Below, piece by piece: positions 53,793-63,309 of a stretch of DNA of 64,000 bases. The translations under genes were made by a program, and so were the position numbers. The notes under the pieces are model-generated. The model searched no databases. It was given only the letters and a program-made list of their open reading frames with translations, and was not told the origin of the DNA. How positions within the stretch are numbered: the stretch's first letter is position 1; each line of letters opens with the position of its first letter. The DNA is from Kaistia granuli DSM 23481 (lineage in GTDB: Bacteria; Pseudomonadota; Alphaproteobacteria; Rhizobiales; Kaistiaceae): assembly GCF_000380505.1 (NCBI RefSeq), contig NZ_AQYH01000004.1, forward strand, positions 124,001-188,000. The letters are read 5' to 3'.

Positions 53793-56700
53793 ATGAGCGC
53801 CTATGCCGAACTCGCCGCGATGTCGAACTTCTCCTTCCTGGAGGGCGGCTCGCACGCGGCCGAGCTGATCATCCAGGCGCACGCGCTGGGGCTGAGGGGG
53901 ATCGGCATCGCCGACCGCAACACCTTCGCCGGCATCGTCCGCGCCCACGATGCCTGGGGCAGCGAGGACTATGGCAATGCGCGCGCGGCCGGCTTCCGCC
54001 TCGTCGTCGGCGTCCGGCTTGTGTTTCGCGATGGCACGCCGGACATCCTCGCCTATCCGACGGATCTTTCCGACTATGGCCGGCTCTGCCAGCTCTTGAG
54101 CCTCGGCAAGCGCCGGGCGCCGAAGGGCGAGTGCCACATCGATTTCGACGACCTCGCGGCACATGCGGAAGGTTCGCTCTTCATCCTGATGCCGCCGGCG
54201 CGGCTTGAGAGGGATCTCGGTCCGGATCTCGGTGCCGCGCTTGGCCGGCTCGCCGCGCTGGCGCCGGGGCGGACCTGGCTCGCCGCCGTGCTCTATCGCA
54301 AGGGGGATGACCGCCGCCGGCTCGCCGCGCTCTCGGCGCTCGCCTGGGATCACCGCGTCCGGATGCTCGCCGTCAACGACGTGCTCTATCACGCACCGGA
54401 ACGGCGGCCGCTGCAGGATGTTTTGACCTGCATCCGCACGAAGACGACGATCGAGACGGCGGGGCGGATTCTCGCGATGAATGCCGAGCGGCATCTGAAG
54501 CCGGGCGTCGAGATGGAGCGCCTGTTCCGCGATTTTCCCGGCGCCGTGGCGGAGACCGCGCGCTTCCTCGGCCAGATCCGCTTCACCCTCGACGAGATCC
54601 AGTATGAATATCCGCACGAGACCGTGCCGGACGGGATGACGCCGCAGGCGCATCTGGAGGCGCTGGCGCGGGCGGGCGCGGTGAAGCGCTATCCGGACGG
54701 CGTGCCGGCCTCTGTCACGGCGACGCTCGACAAGGAGCTCGCCATGATCGGGGCGCTCGGCTACGCGCCCTATTTCCTCACCGTGCACGACATCGTCGCG
54801 TTTGCGACCGGGCGCGGCATCCTCTGCCAGGGCCGTGGCTCCGCCGCCAATTCCGCCGTCTGCTATTGCCTCGGCGTCACCTCGGTCGACCCGAACGAGT
54901 ATCAGCTGCTGTTCGAGCGCTTCCTCTCGCCGGAGCGGCGCGAGCCGCCGGATATCGACGTCGATTTCGAGCATGAGCGGCGCGAGGAGGTGATCCAGTA
55001 CATCTATGAGCGCTATGGCCGCGACCGCGCCGCCATCTGCGGCACGGTGATCGCCTACCGGACGAAGAGCGCGATCCGCGAGGTCGGCAAGGCCATGGGC
55101 CTGTCGGAGGACGTCATCCTGGCGCTCGGCGGCACGGTCTGGGGTGGCGGCTGGGGCTCGTCCGTGCAGGACAAGCATATTCGCGACTCCGGCCTTGATC
55201 CGAGGAACCCGGTGATCGAGCGCGTGGTCAAGCTGGCGATGGAGCTGCGCGGCTTCCCGCGCCATCTCTCGCAGCATGTCGGCGGCTTCGTGCTGACCGA
55301 GAAGCTTTTGAACGATTTGGTGCCGAGCGGCCCGGCGGTGATGAAGGACCGGAGCTTCATCGAATGGGACAAGGACGATATCGACACGGTGAAGATGATG
55401 AAGGTCGATATCCTGGCGCTCGGCATGCTGACCTGCATCCGCAAGGCGTTCGATCTGATCGAGGAGGCGGGTGGCGAGCGCCACGCGCTGCACACCATCC
55501 CCTGGGAGGATCCGGCCGTCTACGACATGCTCTGCACGGGTGACTCGATCGGCGTGTTCCAGGTCGAGAGCCGGGCGCAGATGAACATGCTGCCGCGCCT
55601 GAAGCCGAAAGAGTTTTACGATCTCGTCATCCAGGTGGCGATCGTCCGGCCCGGGCCGATCCAGGGCGACATGGTGCATCCCTATCTGCGCCGCCGGCAG
55701 AAGCTGGAGCCGGTCACTTTCCCGTCGCCATCGCCGGAGCATGGCCCGGCCGACGAGCTCCGGCAGGTTTTGGGGCGGACGCTCGGCGTGCCGCTGTTCC
55801 AGGAGCAGGCGATGAGCCTCGCCATGGTGGCGGCGCGCTTCTCGCCCTCCGACGCCAACGGGCTGCGCCGCGCCATGGCGACGTTCCGCCATCTCGGCAC
55901 CATGCACAAATATGAGAGCATGATGGTCGAGGGCATGGTGCGGCGCGGCTATGAGCGCGAATTCGCCGAGCGCTGCTTCAACCAGATCCGGGGCTTCGGC
56001 GAATACGGTTTTCCCGAGAGCCATGCCGCGAGCTTCGCCCGGCTCGTCTATGTCTCGGCCTGGATCAAGTGCCACCATCCGGCCGCCTTCGCCGCGGCGC
56101 TGCTGAACTCGCAGCCGATGGGCTTCTATGCGCCGGCGCAGATTGTTCGCGATGCCGCCGATCACGCCGTGCCGATCCGCCCTGTCGATATCAATGCGAG
56201 CGAATGGGACAACACGCTGGAGCCGACGGAAGAGGGGCTGGCGCTGCGGCTCGGCTTCCGCCAGATCGACGGCTTTCGCGAGGACTGGGCGGAGAGGATC
56301 GCGGCAAGGCGGGGCGCCGGCTTCGCGGCGATGGACGATCTCGTCCGCTATACCGGGCTCGAGCGGCGCGCCTATGAAAAACTCGCCGACGCCGATGCGC
56401 TGCGCTCGCTCGGCCTCGACCGGCGGCAGGGGCTCTGGGAGGTGCGCCGCCTGCCGAGCTCCGAGATCCTGCCGCTCTTCGCCGCCGCCGACGCGGCCGA
56501 GCTCGGCCGCGAGCAGGACGCGCCGCTGCCTTCCATGCCGCTTTCCGAGCATGTCGTCGCCGACTACCAGACGCTGCGGCTGTCCCTGAAAGCGCATCCG
56601 ATGAGTTTTTTGCGCGAGCGCTACACCGGGGACCGCATCCTGTCGGCGGCGGCGATCTCCGCGCTCTCCGACGGCGCTTTTGCGAAAACGGCCGGCGTCG

Positions 56701-57059
56701 TGCTGGTGCGGCAGCGGCCGGGCAAGGGCAATGTCGTGTTCATGACGCTCGAGGACGAGACCGGCATCGTCAACGTCGTCGTCTGGACGCGGCTGTTCGA
56801 CACCTTCCGCCGCACCATCATCGGCGCCAAGCTGGTGCTGGTCGAGGGCAATGTGCAGAAGAGCCCCGAGGGCATCGTGCATCTCGTGGCGAAGAAGCTC
56901 GTCGACCGGACGGCCGATCTCGACCATCTGGCCGAGGATCGCCGGCCGAGGCTCGATCCCGCCCGCGCCGACGAGTTCGCCCACCCGAGTCGCCCGAGCC
57001 ACCCCGGCAGCCACCCGCGCAACGTCCGCATCATCCCGAAATCGCGGGATTTTCATTGA
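53793..57059 (+). CDS. dnaE2: Error-prone DNA polymerase III alpha subunit DnaE2
   Basis: 1088 residues, typical for DnaE2 and shorter than DnaE1. The N-terminal PHP domain starts YAELAAMSNFSFLEGGSHAA. The polymerase core has the FGRGILCQGRGSAANSAV-type region (ATGRGILCQGRGSAANS), the catalytic aspartates in PDIDVDF (about 385-391), and YGFPESHAASFARLVYVSAW. The C-terminal OB fold (VFMTLEDETGIVNVVVWTRL) is kept. No tau-binding tail is visible. Together with ImuA and ImuB it carries out SOS-induced translesion synthesis. A 412-base repeat-rich gap separates it from imuB; it may be transcribed by read-through or from its own promoter. Confidence 0.96.
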   Translation: MSAYAELAAMSNFSFLEGGSHAAELIIQAHALGLRGIGIADRNTFAGIVRAHDAWGSEDYGNARAAGFRLVVGVRLVFRDGTPDILAYPTDLSDYGRLCQLLSLGKRRAPKGECHIDFDDLAAHAEGSLFILMPPARLERDLGPDLGAALGRLAALAPGRTWLAAVLYRKGDDRRRLAALSALAWDHRVRMLAVNDVLYHAPERRPLQDVLTCIRTKTTIETAGRILAMNAERHLKPGVEMERLFRDFPGAVAETARFLGQIRFTLDEIQYEYPHETVPDGMTPQAHLEALARAGAVKRYPDGVPASVTATLDKELAMIGALGYAPYFLTVHDIVAFATGRGILCQGRGSAANSAVCYCLGVTSVDPNEYQLLFERFLSPERREPPDIDVDFEHERREEVIQYIYERYGRDRAAICGTVIAYRTKSAIREVGKAMGLSEDVILALGGTVWGGGWGSSVQDKHIRDSGLDPRNPVIERVVKLAMELRGFPRHLSQHVGGFVLTEKLLNDLVPSGPAVMKDRSFIEWDKDDIDTVKMMKVDILALGMLTCIRKAFDLIEEAGGERHALHTIPWEDPAVYDMLCTGDSIGVFQVESRAQMNMLPRLKPKEFYDLVIQVAIVRPGPIQGDMVHPYLRRRQKLEPVTFPSPSPEHGPADELRQVLGRTLGVPLFQEQAMSLAMVAARFSPSDANGLRRAMATFRHLGTMHKYESMMVEGMVRRGYEREFAERCFNQIRGFGEYGFPESHAASFARLVYVSAWIKCHHPAAFAAALLNSQPMGFYAPAQIVRDAADHAVPIRPVDINASEWDNTLEPTEEGLALRLGFRQIDGFREDWAERIAARRGAGFAAMDDLVRYTGLERRAYEKLADADALRSLGLDRRQGLWEVRRLPSSEILPLFAAADAAELGREQDAPLPSMPLSEHVVADYQTLRLSLKAHPMSFLRERYTGDRILSAAAISALSDGAFAKTAGVVLVRQRPGKGNVVFMTLEDETGIVNVVVWTRLFDTFRRTIIGAKLVLVEGNVQKSPEGIVHLVAKKLVDRTADLDHLAEDRRPRLDPARADEFAHPSRPSHPGSHPRNVRIIPKSRDFH

Positions 57060-57126
57060 GGAGGCGAGGCTCCACTTCTACCTCCCCCTTGTGGGGAGGG
57101 CCGGGGTGGGGGTACCGGCTGGGCTG

Positions 57127-57180
57127 GAGCGCTTTGAGCGAAGCGGATACCGGCTCGCGTGCAGAACGCGATCCAACAAA
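57127..57180. repeat. Rhizobial-type interspersed palindrome, copy 2
   Basis: Aligns with 5979-6033 (GAGCG start, GAGCGAAG and ACCGG core, CGCGTG, AACGCGA, CCAACAA end) with several substitutions and small gaps. It is flanked by two GC-rich hairpins in the same 244-base spacer, CCTCCCC/GGGGAGG (about 57081-57099) and CCCTCCCC/GGGGAGGG (57230-57250). Confidence 0.75.
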
Positions 57181-57303
57181 GGTTTGTGAGCGGATCATCC
57201 TGAGGCCGGGAGGTGGTGCCCCTCCCTGACCCTCCCCGCATGGGGGAGGGAAGGCGCTTTGGCGGGCGAGGGCCGCGCAGCCTTCAGGGCGAGAGCAGTC
57301 CCC

Positions 57304-57612
57304 TCAGTGCTCGAGATCGTAGACCAGGATGCCGTCCGTGCCGCCTTCCGCCGCCGCGACGATGGCGGCGCCGACCTTCGCGTGCTCCTCGTCGGCCAGA
57401 TACTGGTCGCGGGCTTGAGCGTCGCGGAAGGTCACGATGAAGCCCTCCGAAAAGCCCTTGTCGAGGCCTTCCGGGCTCATGTTGTTGCCGACGAAGATGT
57501 TGATCAATCCGTCGATCCGGGGCCTGAGCGCCAGCAGCGCGTCGAGGATCGCCACCTTGGTCGAGGCGGTGGTGTCGGCGCGGTAGTGGATGAAGACGCA
57601 GTGGGTGATCAT
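57304..57612 (-). CDS. Dabb (stress-responsive alpha/beta barrel) protein
   Basis: 102 residues, one Dabb domain: ITHCVFIHYRADTTASTKVA start, LDKGFSEGFIVTFRDAQARD core and a VYDLEH end. These small ferredoxin-like-fold proteins are dimers of mostly unknown role. The gene stands alone between two repeat-rich spacers, on the minus strand, tail-to-tail with dnaE2. Confidence 0.88.
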   Translation of the reverse strand: MITHCVFIHYRADTTASTKVAILDALLALRPRIDGLINIFVGNNMSPEGLDKGFSEGFIVTFRDAQARDQYLADEEHAKVGAAIVAAAEGGTDGILVYDLEH

Positions 57613-57991
57613 GATTCTCGGGGTCCTCCGTTGCCGCAGGATAGGCGGCGCCGAGGCGGGACGTCACCTGTTTCGAACGCCGCATGGGGCTGGCTGACCA
57701 AAGCTCCGTGTCCGGCCAAGCATTGGGTTCGCCTCAAGCAAGACCCTCACCCAACCCTCTCCCGCAAGCGGGCGAGGGCTCTTTCGCTCGCGGGCGTCAG
57801 GGTGGGCGGAGCACTGACGTTGCTCGCGGCCGTCAGGGGGCGGCAATCGGGCCGCTGGGCCGGCAGGCTGATCTAGTCGAGGACTTTGCTCGATCCGTTT
57901 CGGCCTGAACCGGGCTCTCGACGTAGCGCGCAGAAAAAAGCCCTCTCCCGCGTGCGGGAGAGGGCTGGGGGGCTTCCGGGGCTCGAGACGC
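57613..57991. other. Gene-free spacer between Dabb gene and RND operon
   Basis: 379 bases without a convincing gene. It holds the Dabb promoter side (57613 on), a CCCTCTCCCGC/GCGGGCGAGGG hairpin at about 57755-57779 next to CCCTCACCCAACC, and the RND terminator at 57934-57966. The hairpin belongs to the same loose CTCTCCC-GGGAGAG family as the composite repeats. Confidence 0.6.
57934..57966 (-). terminator. Intrinsic terminator of the RND efflux operon
   Basis: On the minus strand AGCCCTCTCCCG (57966-57955) pairs perfectly with CGGGAGAGGGCT (57950-57939) over 12 bp with a four-base loop, followed by six T (57939-57934). It is 26 bases past the pump stop codon. Its sequence is also a CTCTCCC-type repeat. 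Confidence 0.88.
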
Positions 57992-60900
57992 CTATTCGGC
58001 CGCGATCCGCATTTCCTTGGTGAGCGCGGGAAGCGGCGGCTGCTGCGCTGCGCCATCTTCGTCCTCGTCCGCCTTGTTCGGGGCGAAGGCGCGATGGAAC
58101 AGGTGCGCCACGAGATGCGAGAGGTCGTCCATGATCGTGTAGACGGACGGAATGAAGACGAGCGACAGGATCGTCGACAGGAACAATCCGCCCATCACCG
58201 CGATCGCCATCGGCGCGCGGAACTCGCCGCCCTCGCCGAAGGCCAGCGCCGCCGGCAGCATGCCGGCGCCCATGGCAAGCGTCGTCATGACGATCGGCCG
58301 CGCCCGCTTGCGTCCGGCGTCGATGATCGCTTCCTTGCGGTCCATGCCGTGCTTGACCTGCTCGACGGCGAAGTCGACCAGCATGATCGCGTTCTTGGTC
58401 ACGATGCCCATCAGCATCAGCATGCCGATGATGACCGGCATCGAGAACGCGTTGTTGGTCAGAAGCAGCGCCGCCACCACGCCGCCGATCGAAAGCGGCA
58501 GCGAGGCGAGGATGGTGAGGGGCTGGAACACGCTGTTGAACAGGATGATCAGCACGACGAAGACAAGCAGGATGCCGGAGCCCATGGCGACGCCGAAGGC
58601 GGAGAACACCTCGGCCTGGGCCTCGGAATCGCCGGTTTCCTGCAGGCGGACGCCGTCGGGGAAGTTCTTGACGACGTCCATCGTCTTGATCCGCTCGGTG
58701 CCCTGGCCGGAGGTGAAACCCTTGGCCATGTCGGTGCCGACCTTGACCAGGCGTTCGCGGTCGAAGCGTTCGATCGTCGCCGGCCCCTGGCCGAAGCCGA
58801 CATCGGCGACGGTCGAGAGCGGCACCGAGCCACCCGCCGGCAGTGGCACGCGCAGCGCCGACAGGATCGCAAGATCGGAGCGGGCGATCCGGTCGAGTTC
58901 GACGCGGATCGGCACCTGGCGGCCGTCGACGGTGAACTTGGCGAGATTGGCGTCGGCGTCGCCGGTCGTCGCCACGCGGATCGTCTCCGAGATCCGGTCC
59001 GGCGCGATGCCGAGCGCCGACGCTTCGTCCAGCTTCGGCACGATGCGGATTTCCGGCCGCGCGAAGGAGGAAAGCGCGACCGGGTTCAGGAACATCGGGT
59101 CGGCCTTCATCGCCATTTCGAGATCGCCGGACGCCTTGGCGACGGCGTCGCCGTCCGGGCCGGTGACGGCGATCGTCGTTTCGCGGTCGCCGCGTTCGTT
59201 GACCACGTAGAAGCGGATGTCGGGAATATCGGCAAGCACAGCGGCGACGAGCGGCTTCATGTCCTTCTGGCTGACCGTGCGGTCGGCCTTCGGCACCAGC
59301 TCGAGGATGACGGCCGCGCGCCGCGTCTCCAGCGTGCCGGTCGGCGATGTCCCACCCATGACGAAGACGCTGCGGATCTCCGGCATGGTGCGGAGCGCCG
59401 CGGCGATCTTGTCTGTGGTGACAGTGGTTTCGGCGAGACCCGTTCCCGGTGGCAGTTCGACCGAGACGGCCAGCCGACCCTCGTCGCCCTCGGGGATGAA
59501 TTCCGAGGGCAGCAGGCCGGTCGCCCAGATCGAGATGGCGAAGGTGGCGATGCCGATGGCGAGGGTCACCCAGCGCATGCCGCGGGCGAGCGTCGCCTTG
59601 AGCAGGCCGGTATAGAGCCGCATGATCAGGCCGTCATGCTCCTCGGCCGGATGCGGCTGGCCGAGCCAGGCGCGGACAAGCGCGAAGCCGGCGGCGATCG
59701 CCAGTGCGCCGAGCGCGATCTTGGTCCAGCCGATCGCCATGACGCGTTCGGCGAGCGTGCCGAGCAGGGGCACGCCAGTGAGCGCTTCGCCGGTGATCTG
59801 CAGGACGAGCGCGCCGAGGCCGATCACCACCGCGACCGGGATGAGAGCCCGGATGCGGCGGCCGAGATCGTTCAGGAAGCCGCCATAGACCGGCTGGCCG
59901 TCCGAGCCGTCGCCGACATAGGGCGCGCGCATGAAGTAGGCGGCCATCATCGGCGTGATCAGGCGCGCCACCAGCAGCGAGAAGAATACCGCGATGGCGA
60001 CCGTCAGGCCGAACTGCTTGAAATACTGGCCGGCGATGCCGCCCATGAACGAGACCGGGGCGAAGATCGCCATGATCGTCGTCGAGATGGCGATGACGGC
60101 GAGGCCGATCTCGTCGGCGGCTTCGAGCGCCGCCCGGTAGGGCTTCTTGCCCATGCGGGTATGGCGAACGATGTTCTCGATCTCGACGATGGCGTCGTCG
60201 ACGAGGATGCCGGTAACCAGCGTGATGCCGAGCAGGCTGACGAGGTTGAGCGAGAAGCCCAGCATCGACAGCGCCCAGAAGGTCGGGATCGCCGAAAGCG
60301 GCAGGGCGACCGCGGCGACCAGCGTCGCGCGCCAGTCGCGCAAAAACAGCAGCACGACGAGGATGGCGAGGATCGACCCTTCATACAGGGTGTCCATCGC
60401 GCTTTCGTAATTGCCGTAGGTGTAGTGGACGGTGTTGTCGATGATCGAGAACGAGACGTCCGGATTGGCGGCGTCGATCTCGGCGATCTTCGCGTTGACG
60501 ACATCGGCGACCGAGGCGTCGCTGGCGCCCTTGGCGCGGTAGACGGCGAGCGCCACGACGGGCTTGCCGTCGAGGCGGGCGAAGGATTTCGGCTCCTCCC
60601 AATGGTCCTCGACCGTGCCGAGATTGCCGAGCCGAACCTCGCGGCCGCCGGAGATGACGATCCGCGCATTGGCGAGATCCTCGATCGTCTTGGCGCCGGC
60701 GAGCGTGCGGATGGTCTGTTCCTGGTTACCGACTTCGCTCTTGCCGCCGGCGAGATCGACATTGGTGATCTGGAGCTGGCGGTTGACGTCGGCGGCCGTG
60801 ACGCCGAGCGCCATCAGCCGGTCCGGATCGAGGCGGATCTGGATCTCGCGGGTGACGCCGCCCATGCGCTCGACCCGGCCGACGCCCTTCAGCGCCTGCA

Positions 60901-61399
60901 GGTCGCGGATGACGCTATCGTCGATGAACCAGGAAAGCTGCTCCGGCGACAGGGTCGGCGCCAGCGCGCCATAGGTCATGATCGACTGCGCTTCGACGTC
61001 GATGCGCTGGATGATCGGCTCGTCGACGGTGCGGGGCAGGTCGCCGCGGATCTTGGCGATGGCGTCCTTGACGTCGTTGAGGGCGCGGTCGGTGTTGACC
61101 TCGAGCCGGAACTCGATGGCGGTCGACGACTGGCCGTCGGTGACGGTCGAGGAGACATGCTTGACGCCGGTGATCGCGGCAACCGCGTCCTCGACCTTCT
61201 TGGTGACCTGCGTTTCGAGCTCGGCCGGCGCCGTGCCGGCGTCGGTGACGTTGACCGAGATCAGCGGCACGTCGATGTTGGGGAAGCGCGTGATCGGCAG
61301 TCCCATGAACGAGACGATGCCGAAGGCGCAGAGCACGACGAACAGCAGGATGGGCGGAACCGGATTGCGGATCGCCCAGGCGGAGAAGTTCCAGCTCAT
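57992..61399 (-). CDS. RND efflux pump inner-membrane transporter (AcrB/MdtB-like)
   Basis: 1135 residues, about 90 more than AcrB. Features are the first membrane segment, the ELETQVTKKVEDAVA and GVTREIQIRLDPDRLMALGV porter motifs, the proton-relay Asp401-Asp402 in GILVDDAIVEIENIVRH, and the second repeat with IMLMGIVTKNAIMLVDFAVE. Between membrane segments 6 and 7, where AcrB has a cytoplasmic helix, residues about 501-590 carry two extra hydrophobic stretches (LIPVAVVIGLGALVLQITG and KIALGALAIAAGFALVRAWL). The adaptor gene overlaps its start by 4 bases and a TetR gene heads the operon. No outer-membrane factor gene is present. Substrates unknown. Confidence 0.94.
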   Translation of the reverse strand: MSWNFSAWAIRNPVPPILLFVVLCAFGIVSFMGLPITRFPNIDVPLISVNVTDAGTAPAELETQVTKKVEDAVAAITGVKHVSSTVTDGQSSTAIEFRLEVNTDRALNDVKDAIAKIRGDLPRTVDEPIIQRIDVEAQSIMTYGALAPTLSPEQLSWFIDDSVIRDLQALKGVGRVERMGGVTREIQIRLDPDRLMALGVTAADVNRQLQITNVDLAGGKSEVGNQEQTIRTLAGAKTIEDLANARIVISGGREVRLGNLGTVEDHWEEPKSFARLDGKPVVALAVYRAKGASDASVADVVNAKIAEIDAANPDVSFSIIDNTVHYTYGNYESAMDTLYEGSILAILVVLLFLRDWRATLVAAVALPLSAIPTFWALSMLGFSLNLVSLLGITLVTGILVDDAIVEIENIVRHTRMGKKPYRAALEAADEIGLAVIAISTTIMAIFAPVSFMGGIAGQYFKQFGLTVAIAVFFSLLVARLITPMMAAYFMRAPYVGDGSDGQPVYGGFLNDLGRRIRALIPVAVVIGLGALVLQITGEALTGVPLLGTLAERVMAIGWTKIALGALAIAAGFALVRAWLGQPHPAEEHDGLIMRLYTGLLKATLARGMRWVTLAIGIATFAISIWATGLLPSEFIPEGDEGRLAVSVELPPGTGLAETTVTTDKIAAALRTMPEIRSVFVMGGTSPTGTLETRRAAVILELVPKADRTVSQKDMKPLVAAVLADIPDIRFYVVNERGDRETTIAVTGPDGDAVAKASGDLEMAMKADPMFLNPVALSSFARPEIRIVPKLDEASALGIAPDRISETIRVATTGDADANLAKFTVDGRQVPIRVELDRIARSDLAILSALRVPLPAGGSVPLSTVADVGFGQGPATIERFDRERLVKVGTDMAKGFTSGQGTERIKTMDVVKNFPDGVRLQETGDSEAQAEVFSAFGVAMGSGILLVFVVLIILFNSVFQPLTILASLPLSIGGVVAALLLTNNAFSMPVIIGMLMLMGIVTKNAIMLVDFAVEQVKHGMDRKEAIIDAGRKRARPIVMTTLAMGAGMLPAALAFGEGGEFRAPMAIAVMGGLFLSTILSLVFIPSVYTIMDDLSHLVAHLFHRAFAPNKADEDEDGAAQQPPLPALTKEMRIAAE

Positions 61400-62610
61400 C
61401 CCTTCGCTCCTTCGGCCGGAGCCTCGACGGCGGTGACGGCGTCGCCGTCGCGCACGAACGTCCCGGCGCGCAGCACGACGGCCTCACCGATCGCGACGCC
61501 TTCCAGAACCTCGACCATGCCGCGACCGGAAATGCCGGTCTTGATCGGGCGGGTCTGCACCTTGCCGTCGACGACGACCTGGATCGTCGCCTCGCCGGCC
61601 GTGGTGACGACGGCCGAGACCGGCACGCTCACGCTCTCCCGGCGGGCGAGCTCGACCGTGCCGCGCGCGAAGGCGCCGGCGCTGATCTTGGCGTCGGTGG
61701 GGAGTGCGACGCGGAGCCGGCCGAGACGGCTGCTGTCGTCGATCTTCGGCGAGACCAGCCGCACGGTTCCCTGGATGCCGTCCGGGATGCCCTGCACGGT
61801 GACCTTGACCGGCTGGCCGACGGCGATCTGGGCGAGTTCGGCTTCCGGCACCTGCGCCTCGAGCTCGATGGCGCCGTCCTCGGCCAGCCGGAACAGCGGT
61901 TCGCCGCCGCTCGACACGATGGCGCCGATGCGGGCCGAGCGCGACAGCACCAGGCCGTCGGTCGGCGCCTTGATCTCGGTCTTGGCGACGCGCAACTGCA
62001 ATTCGCGGCGCTGCGCTTCGGTCAGGGCCTTGTCCGCCTCGGCGAGCGCCAGGCCCTGGGTCGCGGCGTCGCGACGGGCGGCGGCGGTCTTGGCGGCGGA
62101 ACTGCGCAGATCGAGCGCGTCCTGGGCGACGATGCCCTTGTTCTTCAGTGATTCACCCCGGTCGAGCGAGGCATTGGCCTGCGCCTCGATGGCGGTCGCC
62201 TCGGCGATCTGGCTCTTCGCCTGCGCGATCGCCGCGTCGTTGCGGGCGAGCGACGAGGCATTCTGGGCGAGCTGGACCTCCAGCGTATCGGTCGAGAGCC
62301 GGGCGAGCACCTGGCCTGCCTTGACACGGTCGCCTTCCTCCGCCGCCAGATCGGTCAGCCGGATGCCGTCGAGATCAACGCCGACCAGGATTTCCTCGCG
62401 CGGCACCAGCGAGCCGACGACGATCGCGGTCTGGACGATCTCCTTGCGGGCGGCGGGAACCACGGTGATGGCGGGGGGCTTCGGCGCGGCGGCGGGGGCA
62501 GCAGGCTCCTCGGCCACGGCGGAGAACATCGATTCCGGCAGCGCCAGGGCTCCGGCGGCGACGGCGGCGACGAAGGCGGCCGAGGCCGCCAGACGGGTCA
62601 TGCGCTTCAT
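61396..62610 (-). CDS. RND efflux periplasmic adaptor (membrane-fusion protein)
   Basis: 404 residues with an N-terminal signal or anchor segment (about 1-32). The lipoyl-like halves flank a coiled-coil hairpin (GDRVKAGQVLARLSTDTLEV before, TEIKAPTDGLVLSRSARIGA after), with a long Ala/Gln-rich helix pair at about 115-205. The barrel and membrane-proximal domains follow. It links the pump to an outer-membrane channel encoded elsewhere. The stop overlaps the pump start (ATGA), so synthesis is coupled. It starts 69 bases after the TetR gene. Confidence 0.93.
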   Translation of the reverse strand: MKRMTRLAASAAFVAAVAAGALALPESMFSAVAEEPAAPAAAPKPPAITVVPAARKEIVQTAIVVGSLVPREEILVGVDLDGIRLTDLAAEEGDRVKAGQVLARLSTDTLEVQLAQNASSLARNDAAIAQAKSQIAEATAIEAQANASLDRGESLKNKGIVAQDALDLRSSAAKTAAARRDAATQGLALAEADKALTEAQRRELQLRVAKTEIKAPTDGLVLSRSARIGAIVSSGGEPLFRLAEDGAIELEAQVPEAELAQIAVGQPVKVTVQGIPDGIQGTVRLVSPKIDDSSRLGRLRVALPTDAKISAGAFARGTVELARRESVSVPVSAVVTTAGEATIQVVVDGKVQTRPIKTGISGRGMVEVLEGVAIGEAVVLRAGTFVRDGDAVTAVEAPAEGAKG

Positions 62611-62679
62611 GTTCGTTCGACCGCCTCGGCGGTCCCTCTGGTATGCGGCAAGGGCGGTCTGACGCCGCCTTTGAGCCGC

Positions 62680-63309
62680 TCAGGCGTTCATTCCCAACAT
62701 CCCGGCGAGGAGCCGCCGCAGCAGAGGCTCCGTCCGGGCTGGTGTAAGGTCCGGGTCGTTGATCTGGCGCAGGGCAATGCCGTCGACGGCGGCCTGCAGC
62801 ATGCTGATCGTGGCATCCATGTCGGCGATCGGGGCCAGTTCGCCCTTGGCGATCGCCTCGTCGAAGATCTCGCGCATGGTGTCGCGCACGGTCTCGTCGA
62901 TCTTGGCGAAGCGCTTGCCGATTTCGGTGTTGCGCAGGCTCTCGGCGCTGATCTCGGCCATCAGCTCGCAGGCGCCGGGATCGCGCATATAGGCGAAGAA
63001 GCCCATGGCGCAGCTCACCATCCGGTCGAGCAGCGGGCCAGAGCCGCGCATGGTCTCGACCAGCTCGGCCGCGCCGCAGCGCTCGTCCTGGGCGATCGCC
63101 TCGATGATCGCTTCCTTGGATGGGAAATAGCGGTACAGGCCGCCGGGGCTCATCCGGGCTTCGGCGCAGATTTCCTGCATCGAGGCGCCGCGGAAGCCGG
63201 ACCGGGCGAAGCAGGTGCGGGCGGCGTCGAGGATCTGCATGCGTCGCGCGTCCTGCGTGCTTTCGCGGGTCGGGACTTCAGTCGGATCCGGAAGGACGAG
63301 CTCGGTCAT
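62680..63309 (-). CDS. TetR-family transcriptional regulator of the RND operon
   Basis: 209 residues from ATG 63309; a GTG two codons earlier is possible. The N-terminal TetR helix-turn-helix (about 22-70) reads RMQILDAARTCFARSGFRGA, SMQEICAEARMSPGGLYRYF, PSKEAIIEAIA. The C-terminal ligand domain is variable, as usual. It is the first gene of the minus-strand unit with the adaptor and pump, so it most likely represses the operon and its own gene and is released by a pump substrate. Confidence 0.92.
   Translation of the reverse strand: MTELVLPDPTEVPTRESTQDARRMQILDAARTCFARSGFRGASMQEICAEARMSPGGLYRYFPSKEAIIEAIAQDERCGAAELVETMRGSGPLLDRMVSCAMGFFAYMRDPGACELMAEISAESLRNTEIGKRFAKIDETVRDTMREIFDEAIAKGELAPIADMDATISMLQAAVDGIALRQINDPDLTPARTEPLLRRLLAGMLGMNA

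Noticed and set aside
53721-57056. 1111-codon open frame on the minus strand opposite dnaE2
   Set aside because: Shadow of dnaE2. Composition is Arg/His/Asp/Gly rich without recognisable motifs.
58094-62662. 1522-codon open frame on the plus strand opposite the RND operon
   Set aside because: It is the antisense frame of a high-GC3 gene pair. The translation is Asp/Arg/Gly-rich with no domains, and the minus-strand genes are unmistakable.
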